Source: Microbacterium gubbeenense DSM 15944 (lineage in GTDB: Bacteria > Actinomycetota > Actinomycetes > Actinomycetales > Microbacteriaceae). Taken from it: a stretch of 64,000 bases of DNA. The stretch lies in NCBI RefSeq assembly GCF_000422745.1, contig NZ_AUGQ01000001.1:124001-188000 (forward strand), written 5' to 3'. A model generated the notes under the pieces. It ran no database searches and was not told the DNA's origin. It saw nothing but the letters and a program-made list of their open reading frames with translations. The position numbers and the translations under genes were made by a program. Positions 26,903-37,655 of the stretch are shown here, piece by piece (the stretch's first letter is position 1; the number at the start of each line of letters is the position of its first letter).

Positions 26903-28552
26903 TCAGCACAGCATCCAGATGTCGGCCTGCGGGTCGGCGATGCGCCCATCGGTGAGCATCTCGAGGAACTCATCCGGGTCGACCCCGGCGTCCTGATCCT
27001 CGCAGCGCCTACCGCACACATGCGGCAGTGACCTCGAGACCGGCCCCCACAACCCGGCGTCGTGGATCTCTTGCCGGTCCCGGGCATAGACGCGCCGGTC
27101 TTTGGCCTCGTGGTCGCGGGCGATCTGTTGACGTTCGGCCCGGGCCGCGTGTGGGGTTTCGTGGAAGAACACCCGGCTGATCGGTTCGTCGGTGACAACA
27201 TGCCCGGTAGGCGTGGTGAACACGACCACCCCGTCGGCGGTCTGGGTCACCGTCCATCCGGCTTGGTGTTTCATCTGGTGATGCGCCGGACACAGTGCTT
27301 CGAGGTTGTCCAGGCGGGTGGGCCCGCCGCGGGCATAGTCGTGCCCGTGATCGATATCGCATCGCCGGCCTGGGACTTCGCAGCCGGGGATGCGGCAGGT
27401 CATATCTCGCGCCATCACCGCCCGCCGCTGCGGGGTGGTGGGCCGGTAGTGATCGACCGCCTCGATCGTGCCCGATTCTGGGCGGATGAAGATCCGCTCC
27501 CACCCCGCCGTGTTGCCGGCGAGGATCCTCGCCGTGTCGGCATCGATCAGGGTGCCATCATCCAACCACGCCGCACCGATCCCACCCTCAGAGTCAGTCT
27601 CGGCCTCGGGGCCGATCAGGTGCGTGACGGGGATCGTGACCTGCACGCCCGCCCGAATCTGACTGAGACCCGCCCCAGTACCTGAGGCGAAGAGGTCGTG
27701 CCCGCTGGGTGCGGCCGTGAGGAGCACATCGAGGAGCAGGTCCGTGCGCACCTGCGGGAGCGTGCGCCGGTCACTGGCTGCGACGACTTCCGGATCCGTG
27801 CCGTCCAGGCCACCGGATACCGGCGCCATCCACCCCTCCTCGGGGAGTTCACCGTGTGCGCGCTCGTAGGCGCGGCGGGCACGGGCCCGGTCTTTCTTGA
27901 TCTCGCGGGCCATCTGATCGACCCGGTCGAACACCGACCGCACCTCCACCGTCGGACCACACAGCAACAGCTCACTCATCCCCGCCCCCACGTCGCGGAT
28001 CGTGACGTGCCGGTGCGCCCGGGCCTCGGCGTGTCGTTCCCGGAACGACCGGGAATCCAGGTCGGCGGCCTGCTTCTGCAGTACCTTCCCGAGCTGACGG
28101 GCCGTGCGCTGCTCACCCAGGGCGACGGCCCCGTGGTCGAGCGAGGCCCGTCCGCCCGCATCCAAGGAAAGGCCGGCTTTGACGACCTGTTCCGCGTGCC
28201 GCAGGGAAAGCCTGCCCTCTTGGAGGGCGGCGAGCGTGACGGGGCAGTCATCGTGGATCTGTTCGGCCATCGCCAACCGGGCCCGGGCTTCGGCCGGGCC
28301 GGTGTGCAACGCGATGCCGGCCTGCGCGGCGAACGAGCGCCGCGCGTCCTCGCGCGCACGCGACCCCGAAAGCGACGCGGCCGCCTGCGCATCGGAGAGC
28401 CGGCCGAGGCGGGCGAGGAGGTCGACGACGTGTCCCTCGATCATCGCCGCCGCCCGCCGCGCATCGGCGAGCTCGTCGAGCACGGCGCGAGCCTCGACGG
28501 CCTGCTCGGGCGTGAGCCCCCGCAGCTCGTCCTCGAACTCATCCTCGGTCAT
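26903..28552 (-). CDS. DUF222 / HNH endonuclease-domain protein
   Basis: 549 residues. The N-terminal two thirds is the helical DUF222 region; the HNH nuclease at about residue 395-440 shows paired cysteines (CRIPGCEVPGR), CDIDHGHDYARGGPT and LCPAHHQMKH. Such genes are multi-copy in Actinobacteria and their role is not settled; a mobile past is often suspected. Start 28552 is chosen because TAGAAT (28565-28560) ends 7 nt upstream; another ATG at 28561 lies inside that -10. Its upstream 60 bases are unusually AT-rich. Confidence 0.85.
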   Translation of the reverse strand: MTEDEFEDELRGLTPEQAVEARAVLDELADARRAAAMIEGHVVDLLARLGRLSDAQAAASLSGSRAREDARRSFAAQAGIALHTGPAEARARLAMAEQIHDDCPVTLAALQEGRLSLRHAEQVVKAGLSLDAGGRASLDHGAVALGEQRTARQLGKVLQKQAADLDSRSFRERHAEARAHRHVTIRDVGAGMSELLLCGPTVEVRSVFDRVDQMAREIKKDRARARRAYERAHGELPEEGWMAPVSGGLDGTDPEVVAASDRRTLPQVRTDLLLDVLLTAAPSGHDLFASGTGAGLSQIRAGVQVTIPVTHLIGPEAETDSEGGIGAAWLDDGTLIDADTARILAGNTAGWERIFIRPESGTIEAVDHYRPTTPQRRAVMARDMTCRIPGCEVPGRRCDIDHGHDYARGGPTRLDNLEALCPAHHQMKHQAGWTVTQTADGVVVFTTPTGHVVTDEPISRVFFHETPHAARAERQQIARDHEAKDRRVYARDRQEIHDAGLWGPVSRSLPHVCGRRCEDQDAGVDPDEFLEMLTDGRIADPQADIWMLC

Positions 28553-28670
28553 GCCCCCCATTCTATCGCATCTTTGTTCTATTGCAACATATACAGTCAA
28601 CTACATACTCGTTACTTTGTTCTACACAATTCATCGCCCCGCGCACCCCGCAGATCGTTACGCTGGTCGT

Positions 28671-30380
28671 ATGAGCGCCTCACCTCGCAACGTCGTGAAC
28701 CAGGTCCGTGATGCCGGTCGCACGCAGGTCGTGATCATCGGCGGCGGCATCAACGGCATCGCCGCCTTCCGAGACCTCGCCCTGCAGGGCGTGGAGGTCG
28801 TGCTCGTCGAACGGGGCGACTTCGCGTCCGGCGCCTCGGCCGCGTCGAGCCACATGGTGCACGGCGGGATCCGCTATCTCGAGAACGGCGAGTTCCGGCT
28901 CGTGCGCGAGTCGGTCCGCGAGCGCAACGACCTCCTGAAGACCGCGCCCCACTTCGTGAGGCCGCTCAAGACGACCGTGCCGATCTACTCGTTCTGGTCG
29001 GGCCTTCTCCAGGCTCCGATGAAGTTCGTGTTCGGCCGCAAGGGCAAGCCGGCCGAGCGCGGTGCGGCACTGATCAAGGTCGGGCTGACGATGTACGACC
29101 TGTTCGTCGGGCCCACCCGGCGCACCCCGTGGCACAGGTTCCGCGGCCGCGCGGCGTCGCTGCGCGAGCTCCCCCGCCTCAACCCGGACATCAAGTTCAC
29201 GGCGACATACTTCGACGCGTCGATGCACGATCCCGAGCGGCTCGCGCTCGACGTGCTCACCGACGGCATCAAGTCGAATCGCAGCGCGCACGCGCTGAAC
29301 TACGTCGAGGCGACCGGCTTCACGGGCGACGGCGTCACCGTGCGCGATCTCGTCTCCGGTGAGGAGTTCGCGCTCGCGGCCGATGTCGTCGTCAACGCGA
29401 CGGGGCCGTGGGCAGACCTCACGAACGCGGCGCTCGGCACCCCGACCCGCTTCATGGGCGGCACCAAGGGGTCGCACATCGTGCTCGACAACCCCGAGCT
29501 CGTCGCCGCGACCGGCGGGCGCGAGATCTTCTTCGAGCACTCCGACGGGCGCATCGTGCTGATCTACCCGCTCAAGGGGCGCGCGATGGTCGGCACGACC
29601 GATATCGAGGCCGATCCCTCCGAGCCGGCCCGCTGCACCGAGCAGGAGGTCGACTACTTCCTCGACCTCATCAACGATGTCTTCCCCGACGTCGCCGTGT
29701 CGCGCGACGAGATCGTCTACCGGTTCAGCGGGATCCGCCCGCTGCCCGCGAGCGACGAGTCGAACAACGCGCAGATCTCGCGCGATTACCGCGTGGTCGT
29801 CGATTCGTCTCGGGGCATTCCGCTCGTGACCCTCGTGGGCGGAAAGTGGACGACCTTCCGCTCCCTCGGCGAGACCCTCTCGAACGTCGTGCTCGACCTG
29901 GTCGGCGCGCCCCGAGCGATCTCGACGCGCGGGCGCCCGATCGGCGGCGGCCGCGACTTCCCGACGACGCGCCGCGCGCGCGGCGTGTGGCTGCGCTCGC
30001 GCGTGCCCGGATCCGGCACCCGCGGATCCGTCCTGCTCGACCGATACGGAACGCGAGCGGCGCACGTGTGGCGCGTGCTCGAGGATCACGACGACGTGCC
30101 GATCCTCGGCGACCGGCTCTCGACGTGGGAGCTCGCGTGGATGGTCGATCACGAGCACATCGTGCACCTGTCCGATGTCGTGATGCGCCGCACCGACCTC
30201 GCGTTCACCGGTTCCGTCTCCCGAGAGCTGCTCGATGACATCGCCCGAACCCTGGCGAAGTTCCTCGACTGGGACGACGAGCGCACCAACGACGAGATCG
30301 CCGCGACGATCGATGAGCTGCGCGACGCACACGGCGTCGAGCTCGATGCCGACCTCGATGCGGAGGCCGCACATGCCTGA
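28671..30380 (+). CDS. glpD: Glycerol-3-phosphate dehydrogenase, FAD-dependent
   Basis: 569 residues. FAD-binding [21 protein letters not shown] near residue 18, the GlpD signature [16 protein letters not shown] and the C-terminal helical domain (from about residue 430). It oxidises glycerol-3-phosphate to dihydroxyacetone phosphate at the membrane, passing electrons to quinone. TACGCT (28659-28664) ends 6 nt before the ATG. glpK follows with an 8-nt overlap. No glycerol facilitator gene lies nearby. Confidence 0.95.
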   Translation: MSASPRNVVNQVRDAGRTQVVIIGGGINGIAAFRDLALQGVEVVLVERGDFASGASAASSHMVHGGIRYLENGEFRLVRESVRERNDLLKTAPHFVRPLKTTVPIYSFWSGLLQAPMKFVFGRKGKPAERGAALIKVGLTMYDLFVGPTRRTPWHRFRGRAASLRELPRLNPDIKFTATYFDASMHDPERLALDVLTDGIKSNRSAHALNYVEATGFTGDGVTVRDLVSGEEFALAADVVVNATGPWADLTNAALGTPTRFMGGTKGSHIVLDNPELVAATGGREIFFEHSDGRIVLIYPLKGRAMVGTTDIEADPSEPARCTEQEVDYFLDLINDVFPDVAVSRDEIVYRFSGIRPLPASDESNNAQISRDYRVVVDSSRGIPLVTLVGGKWTTFRSLGETLSNVVLDLVGAPRAISTRGRPIGGGRDFPTTRRARGVWLRSRVPGSGTRGSVLLDRYGTRAAHVWRVLEDHDDVPILGDRLSTWELAWMVDHEHIVHLSDVVMRRTDLAFTGSVSRELLDDIARTLAKFLDWDDERTNDEIAATIDELRDAHGVELDADLDAEAAHA

Positions 30381-31884
30381 TTACATCCTCGCCATCGACC
30401 AGGGCACGACCTCGAGCCGCGCCATCATCTTCGACCGCACCGGGAACATCGTCTCGACCGGTCAGAAGGAGCACGAGCAGATCCTGCCCCGCCCCGGCTG
30501 GGTCGAGCACGACCCGATGGAGATCTGGAAGAACGTGCAGGAGGTGATCGGCATCGCCCTGAGCCGAGCCGATCTCACCCGCCACCACCTGTCGGGCATC
30601 GGCATCACGAACCAGCGCGAGACGACGGTCGTGTGGGACCGCACGACGGGCGAGCCGGTGTACAACGCGATCGTCTGGCAGGACACGCGCACGCAGCCGA
30701 TCGTCGACCGGCTCGCGAAGGATCACGGCACCGACCGCTTCAAGAGCATCGTCGGCCTGCCGCTTGCGACGTACTTCGCGGGCACGAAGATCGCGTGGAT
30801 CCTCGAGAACGTCGACGGCGTGCGCGAACGCGCCGATTCGGGCGCTCTGCTGTTCGGCACGACCGACACGTGGGTGCTCTGGAACCTCACGGGCGGATCC
30901 CACGGCGGCGTGCACGTCACGGACGTGACGAACGCGTCGCGCACACTGTTCATGGATCTCGACACGCTCGAGTGGCGCGACGACATCCTCGAGGAGTTCG
31001 GCGTGCCGCGTTCGATGATGCCCGAGATCCGCTCGTCGAGCGAGATCTATGGACACGCGAAGGACTCGTCGCTGCTGCGCGAGACGCCCATCGCCGGCAT
31101 TCTCGGCGACCAGCAAGCCGCGACGTTCGGCCAGGCGGCGTTCGATGCGGGCGAGAGCAAGAACACCTACGGCACCGGCAACTTCGTCATCTTCCAGACC
31201 GGCGAAGAGAAGGTGCTCTCCTCGGACGGGCTGCTGACGACGATCGGATACAAGCTCGGCGATGAGCCGGTCACCTACGCGCTCGAGGGCTCGATCGCGG
31301 TGACGGGATCCCTCATCCAGTGGCTGCGCGACCAGCTCGGCATCATCCGCTCCGCGCCCGAGGTCGAGACCCTGGCCGCGAGCGTCGACGACAACGGCGG
31401 CGTGTACCTCGTGCCGGCGTTCAGCGGCCTGTTCGCCCCGTACTGGCGGCCGGACGCGCGCGGCGCGATCGTCGGCCTCACGCGGTTCGCGAACAAGGGC
31501 CACATCGCTCGAGCCGCGCTCGAGGCCGTCGCGTTCCAGACGCGCGATGTGCTCGATGCCGTCGGAAGCGACACCTCCCTCGATCTGGGCGAGCTGCGGG
31601 TCGACGGCGGCATGGTCCAGAACGACACGCTCATGCAGTTCCAGGCCGACCTTCTCGGCGTGCCCGTCGTGCGCCCGGTGATCACCGAGACGACGGCGCT
31701 CGGGGCCGCCTACGCCGCCGGCCTCGCGACGGGCTTCTGGTCGGATCTCGACGAGCTGCGCGCGAACTGGCGCGAGGACGAGCGCTGGGAACCGAGCATG
31801 GACTCGAAGGAGGTCAATCGCCTCATGCGGCAGTGGCGCAAGGCCGTCACGAAGTCGATGGACTGGGTCGACGACGACGTCTGA
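30373..31884 (+). CDS. glpK: Glycerol kinase
   Basis: 503 residues of the FGGY family: N-terminal [18 protein letters not shown], glycerol-binding [12 protein letters not shown] and the family signature in [17 protein letters not shown]-terminal ATP-binding [16 protein letters not shown] at 30373 with GGAGG 6 nt upstream, inside the end of glpD. It phosphorylates glycerol, feeding GlpD. The stop codon lies in a 13-bp palindrome, TCTGAGACTCAGA (31880-31892). Confidence 0.96.
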   Translation: MPDYILAIDQGTTSSRAIIFDRTGNIVSTGQKEHEQILPRPGWVEHDPMEIWKNVQEVIGIALSRADLTRHHLSGIGITNQRETTVVWDRTTGEPVYNAIVWQDTRTQPIVDRLAKDHGTDRFKSIVGLPLATYFAGTKIAWILENVDGVRERADSGALLFGTTDTWVLWNLTGGSHGGVHVTDVTNASRTLFMDLDTLEWRDDILEEFGVPRSMMPEIRSSSEIYGHAKDSSLLRETPIAGILGDQQAATFGQAAFDAGESKNTYGTGNFVIFQTGEEKVLSSDGLLTTIGYKLGDEPVTYALEGSIAVTGSLIQWLRDQLGIIRSAPEVETLAASVDDNGGVYLVPAFSGLFAPYWRPDARGAIVGLTRFANKGHIARAALEAVAFQTRDVLDAVGSDTSLDLGELRVDGGMVQNDTLMQFQADLLGVPVVRPVITETTALGAAYAAGLATGFWSDLDELRANWREDERWEPSMDSKEVNRLMRQWRKAVTKSMDWVDDDV

Positions 31885-31894
31885 GACTCAGACG

Positions 31895-33757
31895 CTAGGC
31901 GCGTTGGCGCGGATGTGACAGCCGTCGCCGGAGCTTCGCCACCGTCAGAGCGAACGTGCCGACGACGAGGGCGCCGATCAGCGCGAGGGCGAGCACCATG
32001 CTCGGCACGATCGTGACCACTCCGATCAGAGCGACCGCGAGCAGAAGCATCATCTCGCGCAGTTCGCTTCCGAACTGCTGCAGTCGAGCGGGCCGCGCCC
32101 GCAGCGTGCCGAGCTGCTGGGGCGCGATGCCGAGCCGGGCGCGCGTCGACGCATCGACGAAGACCGTCGGGATATCGGGCCACACGCCGATCGTCTCGCG
32201 CACCCCCGGGAATCGGGCGCCCCAGATGCCGTTCGAGACGCGCTCGCGCTCGATCTGCACGTCTTCGGGCACCTCGAACGCTTTGACCGCGAGCGTGCTC
32301 ACGACGCCGTTGGCATCCGGGCCGCCCTCGAGCACGACGTAGTCTCCGCTCGCCACGCCGAGCAGCTGCAGGGATAGCCTGCTCATGAGGCATACGTCGC
32401 GCTCGGTCGACGAGGTGTCAGCCAGCGTGACGCGCAGGGTCAGCGAGTTCGGCGGCCCGAGGATCTTATCGGCCCATCGCGGGCGCTTCACCGTGACCTT
32501 TCGAGCTCGCACCTCCTCGCCCGCCTCGATTCCGAGCCCCATGCGCAGCACATGGTCGAGTTCGATGGCCTCGTCGGGGATCGCGTCGCCGTCGTCGTCG
32601 CGCAGTACGGTAGCGACCGCGCGCGGCGCACGGGCACCTGCGACGTCCTGCAGCGCCTCCGCCACCAGCTCGACGTTCTTCGGGTGTCCGAGCGCCTCAT
32701 CCATCGCCGCGCCCAGCCGCACGACCGATCGGCCGCGCCTCTCGAGGAAGTCGTTCGATCGTCCCGCGATCGCGACGACCGTGCCGTCGTCGTTCCGCGA
32801 GACGATGCGAGCGTCGATCAGGGATCCGTACCGTCGCGCCTGCCCCCCGATCTCGTCGGGCCGGCCCCACAGCGGGTTGTCGTCGCGGACGAAGCCGCCC
32901 GCGCGGAGCGCGGCCGTCGACGCGACCGGATCCGCCCGGCGGGTGACGATCTCCTCGGGCGTGGATCCGATGACGGCCGCAACCCCCGCATCCGCGCTGA
33001 CGCGAGCGAGCACCGCCGACTGGTCGGCGAACCACCGCTCGGGCGACACCGAATCGGGTCGCGTCTGGCCCTCGGACGCCATGACCCACGGGCCGTCGTC
33101 GTCGGCAAGATACCCGTCGCGGGACACGTACGCGTACGCGCCGAACAGCCGCTCGCCGGTCTCCAGCTGAATCGGCGTCTCGACCCACACCCGGCGGTAG
33201 GCCGGAGACTCGGTGCGGTCGATCTCGCGGAGCTGTTGGTCGTCGAGCAGCTGCAGCGACATCTCGGCGACCGCGCCGGGCTCGGGAACGAGCGTCGCCG
33301 GGACATACCCGAGCGGCGAGACGAACGAGCTGAAGCCCGCGGTCATCTCTTCCACTCGCGCGCGGATCGACGGCACCACGAGCGGCACGGACGTCGTCGC
33401 GAACTTGTGGCGCATCTGCGAGGGCGCCGCGTTCGATCCGATCGCGAGCACCGGAACCCGCGTGTCCGGCCCGTACCCGTAGGCCTCTTCGAGCACCGAC
33501 GACAGGTGCGGGAAGGCCGTGCGGGACAGGCGGAGCTTCTCCCGCTCGTCGACGGTCAGCGCGACCCGGCAGGTCGGGAGGCGCTGCAGGTGGTCGGACT
33601 GCCACGCGAGCGCGCCGCCCTCACGATCGCAGATCTCCCAGATCGCGTCGTGGGTGATCACGACCGAGGCGGCCGGGCGCGTGCCCGGATACGTCAGCGG
33701 GTGCGCGCGCGGTGCGCTCGACGCGGCGTACGGGTCGGTCAGAGTTTCGTCCGGCAT
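31895..33757 (-). CDS. Large protein of unknown function with a cyclotransferase-like region and two C-terminal membrane segments
   Basis: 620 residues, not a family I can name with certainty. Residues about 95-215 contain VPVLAIGSNAAPSQMRHKF, GYVPATLVPEPG, LDDQQLREIDRTESPAYRRV, which resemble the GSN loop and core of gamma-glutamylcyclotransferase-like folds. Residues about 400-480 (VTVKRPRWADKILGPPNSLTLRV ... LLGVASGDYVVLEGG) look like a small beta-barrel. The last 55 residues form two membrane segments (MLLLAVALIGVVTIVPSM and VLALALIGALVVGTFALTV). TAAGCT (33770-33765) ends 7 nt before the ATG, 29 nt after the ffh stop. Confidence 0.6.
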   Translation of the reverse strand: MPDETLTDPYAASSAPRAHPLTYPGTRPAASVVITHDAIWEICDREGGALAWQSDHLQRLPTCRVALTVDEREKLRLSRTAFPHLSSVLEEAYGYGPDTRVPVLAIGSNAAPSQMRHKFATTSVPLVVPSIRARVEEMTAGFSSFVSPLGYVPATLVPEPGAVAEMSLQLLDDQQLREIDRTESPAYRRVWVETPIQLETGERLFGAYAYVSRDGYLADDDGPWVMASEGQTRPDSVSPERWFADQSAVLARVSADAGVAAVIGSTPEEIVTRRADPVASTAALRAGGFVRDDNPLWGRPDEIGGQARRYGSLIDARIVSRNDDGTVVAIAGRSNDFLERRGRSVVRLGAAMDEALGHPKNVELVAEALQDVAGARAPRAVATVLRDDDGDAIPDEAIELDHVLRMGLGIEAGEEVRARKVTVKRPRWADKILGPPNSLTLRVTLADTSSTERDVCLMSRLSLQLLGVASGDYVVLEGGPDANGVVSTLAVKAFEVPEDVQIERERVSNGIWGARFPGVRETIGVWPDIPTVFVDASTRARLGIAPQQLGTLRARPARLQQFGSELREMMLLLAVALIGVVTIVPSMVLALALIGALVVGTFALTVAKLRRRLSHPRQRA

Positions 33758-33786
33758 GACCGCCAGCTTACCGAGCGCGCGGGGCC

Positions 33787-35343
33787 CTACTTGTTGCCGA
33801 ACAGCTTCCGGATCTCTTCCATGTCGGGCTCGCTCGCGTCGGTGGGCGCCGCGGCGCCGAGCCCGAAGCCGGCCCCCGCGGGAGCTTGTGCGGGCAGCTC
33901 CGGAGCGGCCGCGCGCTTGGCGGGGTTGCCCGACCGATTGCCCTGGAACTTGCCCTTGTTCTTCTTCCCGCGCTTCGATGAGGCGCCCGGCTTCTGGCCG
34001 GGCATCGCACCCATGCCGGGAATGCCGGCGTTCTCGCCGCGGGCGACCTTCTTCATCATCTTCGCGGCCTGCTCGAAGCGGTTCACGAGCTGGTTGATGT
34101 CGGTGACCGTGACGCCGGATCCGCGGGCGATGCGCGCGCGACGGGATCCGTTGAGGATCTTCGTGTTCTGGCGCTCGGCCGGCGTCATGCCGCGGATGAT
34201 CGCCTCGGTGCGGCCGATCTCGGACTCGTCGAAGTTCTCGAGCTGCTGCTTCATCTGCCCGCCCATGCCGGGAAGCATGCCGAGCATCTTCTTCATCGAG
34301 CCCATCTTCTTGAGCTGCTGCATCTGCTCGAGGAAGTCGTCGAGGGTGAACGCCTCGTTCGCGAGCTTGTCGGCGACCTTGCGGGCCTCCTCCTCGTCGA
34401 ACGCGGCCTGCGCCTGCTCGATGAGGGTGAGCACGTCGCCGAGGTCGAGGATGCGGCTCGCCATGCGGTCCGGGTGGAAGTCCTCGAGCGCGTCGAGGCC
34501 CTCGCCGTTCGAAGCGAAGATGATCGGGCGGCCGGTGAGCGAAGCGACCGACAGCGCGGCACCACCGCGCGCGTCGCCGTCGAGCTTCGACAGCACGACA
34601 CCGGTGAAGTCGACGCCCTCCTGGAAGGCCTTGGCCGTGTTGACGGCGTCCTGGCCGATCATCGAGTCGATGACGAACAGGACCTCGTCGGGATCCGTGG
34701 CCTTCCGGATCTTCGAGGCCTGACGCATCAGCTCTTCGTCGACGCCGAGGCGACCCGCCGTGTCGATGATGACGATGTCGTGCTGCTTCTGACGCGCGAA
34801 CTCGACGCCGGCCTTCGACACCTTGACGGGGTCGCCCTGACCGTTGCCGGGCTCGGGCGCGAACACGACCGCGCCGGCCTGCTCGCCGACGACCTGGAGC
34901 TGATTGACGGCGTTCGGCCGCTGGAGGTCGGCCGCGACGAGCACGGGGGTGTGGCCCTCGCCTCGGAGCTTCTTCGCGAGCTTGCCCGCGAAGGTCGTCT
35001 TACCGGATCCCTGGAGGCCCGCGAGCATGATGACCGTCGGCGGGTTCTTCGCGAACTGCAGCTTGCGCTGCTCGCCGCCGAGGATCTTCACGAGCTCCTC
35101 GTTGACGATCTGCACGACCTGCTGGGCGGGGTTCAGCGCCTTGTTGACCTCATCGCCGAGCGCGCGGTCGCGCACGTCGGCCGTGAACTGCTTGACGACC
35201 TCGAGCGCGACGTCGGCGTCGAGGAGTGCGCGACGAATCTCGCGGACGGTGCCATCGACATCAGATGCCGACAGGCGTCCCTTCGTGCGGAGGTTCTTGA
35301 ATGTCTCGACGAGACGGTCGGAGAGCGTGCCGAAAGTAGCCAT
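33787..35343 (-). CDS. ffh: Signal recognition particle protein (SRP54)
   Basis: 518 residues: N domain, G domain with GLQGSGKTTFAGKLA (G1), DTAGRL (G3) and KLDGDARGG, and a methionine-rich M domain (MSTTPR-free; MLGMLPGMGGQMKQQ) that binds signal peptides and 4.5S RNA. The C-terminus after the M domain is a Lys/Pro/Ala-rich tail of about 80 residues. It acts with FtsY, encoded 8 kb away, in cotranslational membrane targeting. TAGAAT (35358-35353) lies 9 nt before the ATG. Confidence 0.96.
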   Translation of the reverse strand: MATFGTLSDRLVETFKNLRTKGRLSASDVDGTVREIRRALLDADVALEVVKQFTADVRDRALGDEVNKALNPAQQVVQIVNEELVKILGGEQRKLQFAKNPPTVIMLAGLQGSGKTTFAGKLAKKLRGEGHTPVLVAADLQRPNAVNQLQVVGEQAGAVVFAPEPGNGQGDPVKVSKAGVEFARQKQHDIVIIDTAGRLGVDEELMRQASKIRKATDPDEVLFVIDSMIGQDAVNTAKAFQEGVDFTGVVLSKLDGDARGGAALSVASLTGRPIIFASNGEGLDALEDFHPDRMASRILDLGDVLTLIEQAQAAFDEEEARKVADKLANEAFTLDDFLEQMQQLKKMGSMKKMLGMLPGMGGQMKQQLENFDESEIGRTEAIIRGMTPAERQNTKILNGSRRARIARGSGVTVTDINQLVNRFEQAAKMMKKVARGENAGIPGMGAMPGQKPGASSKRGKKNKGKFQGNRSGNPAKRAAAPELPAQAPAGAGFGLGAAAPTDASEPDMEEIRKLFGNK

Positions 35344-35384
35344 GGTGGCCCCATTCTACGCGAGCGACGACGCCGATCCGCTCG

Positions 35385-35939
35385 TCAGCCGATCACGGCG
35401 AGTGCGCGATCCAGATGCCCGCCGAGCGGTCCGCTGCCGGCGCCCGATGTCGACCACGAACGGATCGCCGAGATCGCCGCCGCGCCGTACGCTCCCCCGC
35501 GCACCTCTGCCGCGGTCTGCTCCACGCCCTCGCGCCGCAGCGCGCCGGCCGCGAGGGCCGCGATGCGCCACATTCTGAGGGCCGCCTCGCGCTCGAGATG
35601 GTCCTCGATCTGCATCGCATCGGCGTTCGCGAACGCAAGCGCGAGCGCGTCCGGCACGAAGCCGGCGGCGATCCCGCGCACGGCCTCGTGCGCCGACGAC
35701 CCCGATTCAGCCGCGAGGCGCGCCTGGGCGATCCGCTCGTCGAGGGATCCCCACAGGAGCTCACCCTTGCTCGATGCGTAGTTGAAGAAGCTCGACCTCC
35801 CCACGCCGGCACGCATCGCGATGTCGGCGACGCTGGTCTGCTCGTAACCGCGCTCGAGGAACAGCTCGCAGGCCGCCTCGGCGAGCATCTCGCGCGAGAT
35901 CGCCTTCGGCCGGCCCGGCTTCCCCGTGGTTGATGACAC
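35385..35939 (-). CDS. TetR-family transcriptional regulator
   Basis: 184 residues. The helix-turn-helix is SVADIAMRAGVGRSSFFNYASSKGELLW (residues about 37-64); the ligand domain is Ala-rich and not assignable. The GTG start at 35939 is preferred because TACGCT (35951-35946) ends 6 nt upstream; an ATG at 35966 would add nine residues. It is divergent from lipB, and a TGGAC-TGA-GTCCA palindrome at 35989-36001 between them is a likely operator. Confidence 0.85.
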   Translation of the reverse strand: MSSTTGKPGRPKAISREMLAEAACELFLERGYEQTSVADIAMRAGVGRSSFFNYASSKGELLWGSLDERIAQARLAAESGSSAHEAVRGIAAGFVPDALALAFANADAMQIEDHLEREAALRMWRIAALAAGALRREGVEQTAAEVRGGAYGAAAISAIRSWSTSGAGSGPLGGHLDRALAVIG

Positions 35940-35988
35940 GCCCCCAGCGTATGTCGAGACCGGCATACGCGGTGGGGTTAGGCTTTCT

Positions 35989-36001
35989 TGGACTGAGTCC
36001 A
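35989..36001. promoter_or_regulatory. Palindromic operator between tetR-like gene and lipB
   Basis: TGGACTGAGTCCA is a perfect palindrome around one central base. The same TGGAC/GTCCA arms, with a 4-base centre, recur at 37656-37669 before the peptide-transporter operon. Confidence 0.6.
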
Positions 36002-36019
36002 TTTATGCGAGGAGCGTTC

Positions 36020-36658
36020 ATGATCGAGGTGCTCGAACCGGGCTACCACCCCACGTCCGTGGAGTATCGGGCGGGGTGGGATCTGCAGCAGTCGGTCCAT
36101 GACGAGGTGGTCGCGGGCTCCCGGGAGGAGACCCTCATCCTGCTCGAGCATGCGTCGGTGTTCACCGCGGGGTCGCGCACCGAGCAGCACGAGCGCCCCT
36201 CGCACTCCGGCATCCCTGTGATCGACGTGAACCGCGGCGGCAAGATCACGTGGCACGGCCCCGGCCAGCTCGTCGGCTACCCCATCGTGCGCGTCGCCCG
36301 GGAGGACGTCGTGACGTACGTGCGGCGCCTCGAGGTCATGCTGATCGACGTCGTGTCGGCTTACGGGATCGCCGGACGGCAGATCGAGGGCCGGTCGGGC
36401 GTGTGGGTCGAGCGGGCCGGAGCCTGGAACAAGATCGCGGCGATCGGCGTGCGCGTCGAGAAGGGAGTCGCGATGCACGGCTTCGCGCTCAACTGCAACA
36501 ATTCGATGGATCCGTATCGCGAGATCATCGCGTGCGGAATCTCCGACGCGGGCATCACGTCGATCGCGCGAGAGGCGGGGCGCGACGTCACGCCGAGCGA
36601 GATCGCCCCCGCCGTGGCACGGGCCTTCGACCGCGCCTTCGAGGAGGTACCGGCATGA
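36020..36658 (+). CDS. lipB: Octanoyl-ACP:protein N-octanoyltransferase
   Basis: 212 residues. [17 protein letters not shown] is the family signature; the acyl-transfer Cys is in IIACGISD and the catalytic Lys in [11 protein letters not shown]. It moves octanoyl groups to lipoyl domains such as those of the E2 in this window. ATG at 36020 follows GAGGAG (36008-36013); an ATG at 36005 has no ribosome site. Confidence 0.95.
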   Translation: MIEVLEPGYHPTSVEYRAGWDLQQSVHDEVVAGSREETLILLEHASVFTAGSRTEQHERPSHSGIPVIDVNRGGKITWHGPGQLVGYPIVRVAREDVVTYVRRLEVMLIDVVSAYGIAGRQIEGRSGVWVERAGAWNKIAAIGVRVEKGVAMHGFALNCNNSMDPYREIIACGISDAGITSIAREAGRDVTPSEIAPAVARAFDRAFEEVPA

Positions 36659-37647
36659 GCGTCACCGCGCCGGGCGGACGGAAGCTGCTGCGCCTCGAGG
36701 TGCGCAACGCCGAGACGCCGATCGAGAAGAAGCCCGAATGGATCAAGACGCGCGTGCGCCAGGGCCCCGAGTACCAGGCGCTGCAATCGCTCGTGAAGAC
36801 CGAGGACCTGCACACCGTGTGTCAGGAGGCCGGCTGCCCCAACATCTTCGAGTGCTGGGAGGACAAGGAGGCGACCTTCCTGATCGGCGGATCCCAGTGC
36901 ACGCGGCGGTGCGACTTCTGCCAGATCGACACGGGCAAGCCCGACGCGTACGACACGGACGAACCGCGCCGCGTCGCCGAGTCGGTGCGCCAGATGGGCC
37001 TGCGCTACGCGACCGTGACGTCGGTCGCGCGCGACGATCTCGACGATACGGGCGCGTGGCTGAACGCCGAGACCGTGCGCCGGATCCACGAGATGAACCC
37101 GAACACGGGCGTCGAGCTGCTCGCGAACGAGCACAACGGCGATCCCCGGTTCCTCGGCCAGATCTTCGACGCGCGGCCTGAGGTCTTCGCGCACAACGTC
37201 GAGACCGTGCCGCGCGTGTTCCGCCGCATTCGCCCGGCGTTCGACTACGACCGTTCGCTGAACGTGCTCACGCAGGGGCACGAGGCCGGGCTCATCACGA
37301 AGTCGAACCTCATCCTCGGCATGGGCGAGGAGCCCGAGGAGGTCGTGCAGGCGCTCAACGACCTGCACGACGCGGGGTGCGACATCATCACGCTCACGCA
37401 GTACCTGCGGCCCTCGCCGCGCCACATGCCGGTCGCGCGGTGGGTCAAGCCCGACGAGTTCGTCGACTTCAAGAAGACGGCGGAGGACATCGGCTTCCTC
37501 GGCGTGCTGGCCGGACCGCTCGTGCGCTCGTCGTACCGAGCGGGCCGGCTCTGGGCGCACTCGATGCGCGAGAAAGGCCGCCCGATCCCGGCGCACCTGC
37601 AGCACATCGCCGACAGCGCGCCCACCGAGTTTGCCCAGGCCGTTTAG
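36655..37647 (+). CDS. lipA: Lipoyl synthase
   Basis: 330 residues. Two iron-sulfur clusters are visible: the auxiliary set C-x4-C-x5-C in [12 protein letters not shown] and the radical-SAM C-x3-C-x2-C in CTRRCDFC. The C-terminal RSSYRAG carries the serine that ligates the auxiliary cluster. It inserts two sulfurs into protein-bound octanoate. ATGA overlap with lipB. Confidence 0.97.
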   Translation: MSVTAPGGRKLLRLEVRNAETPIEKKPEWIKTRVRQGPEYQALQSLVKTEDLHTVCQEAGCPNIFECWEDKEATFLIGGSQCTRRCDFCQIDTGKPDAYDTDEPRRVAESVRQMGLRYATVTSVARDDLDDTGAWLNAETVRRIHEMNPNTGVELLANEHNGDPRFLGQIFDARPEVFAHNVETVPRVFRRIRPAFDYDRSLNVLTQGHEAGLITKSNLILGMGEEPEEVVQALNDLHDAGCDIITLTQYLRPSPRHMPVARWVKPDEFVDFKKTAEDIGFLGVLAGPLVRSSYRAGRLWAHSMREKGRPIPAHLQHIADSAPTEFAQAV

Positions 37648-37655
37648 GGGTATTC

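Noticed and set aside
26903-28552. HNH protein as a homing endonuclease inside an intron or intein
   Set aside because: It is a free-standing full gene with a DUF222 domain and own promoter; neighbouring genes are not interrupted.
35385-36002. Longer TetR start (205 residues) inside the tetR-lipB spacer
   Set aside because: It would place coding sequence over the palindrome, and the GTG at 35939 has a -10 at leaderless spacing.
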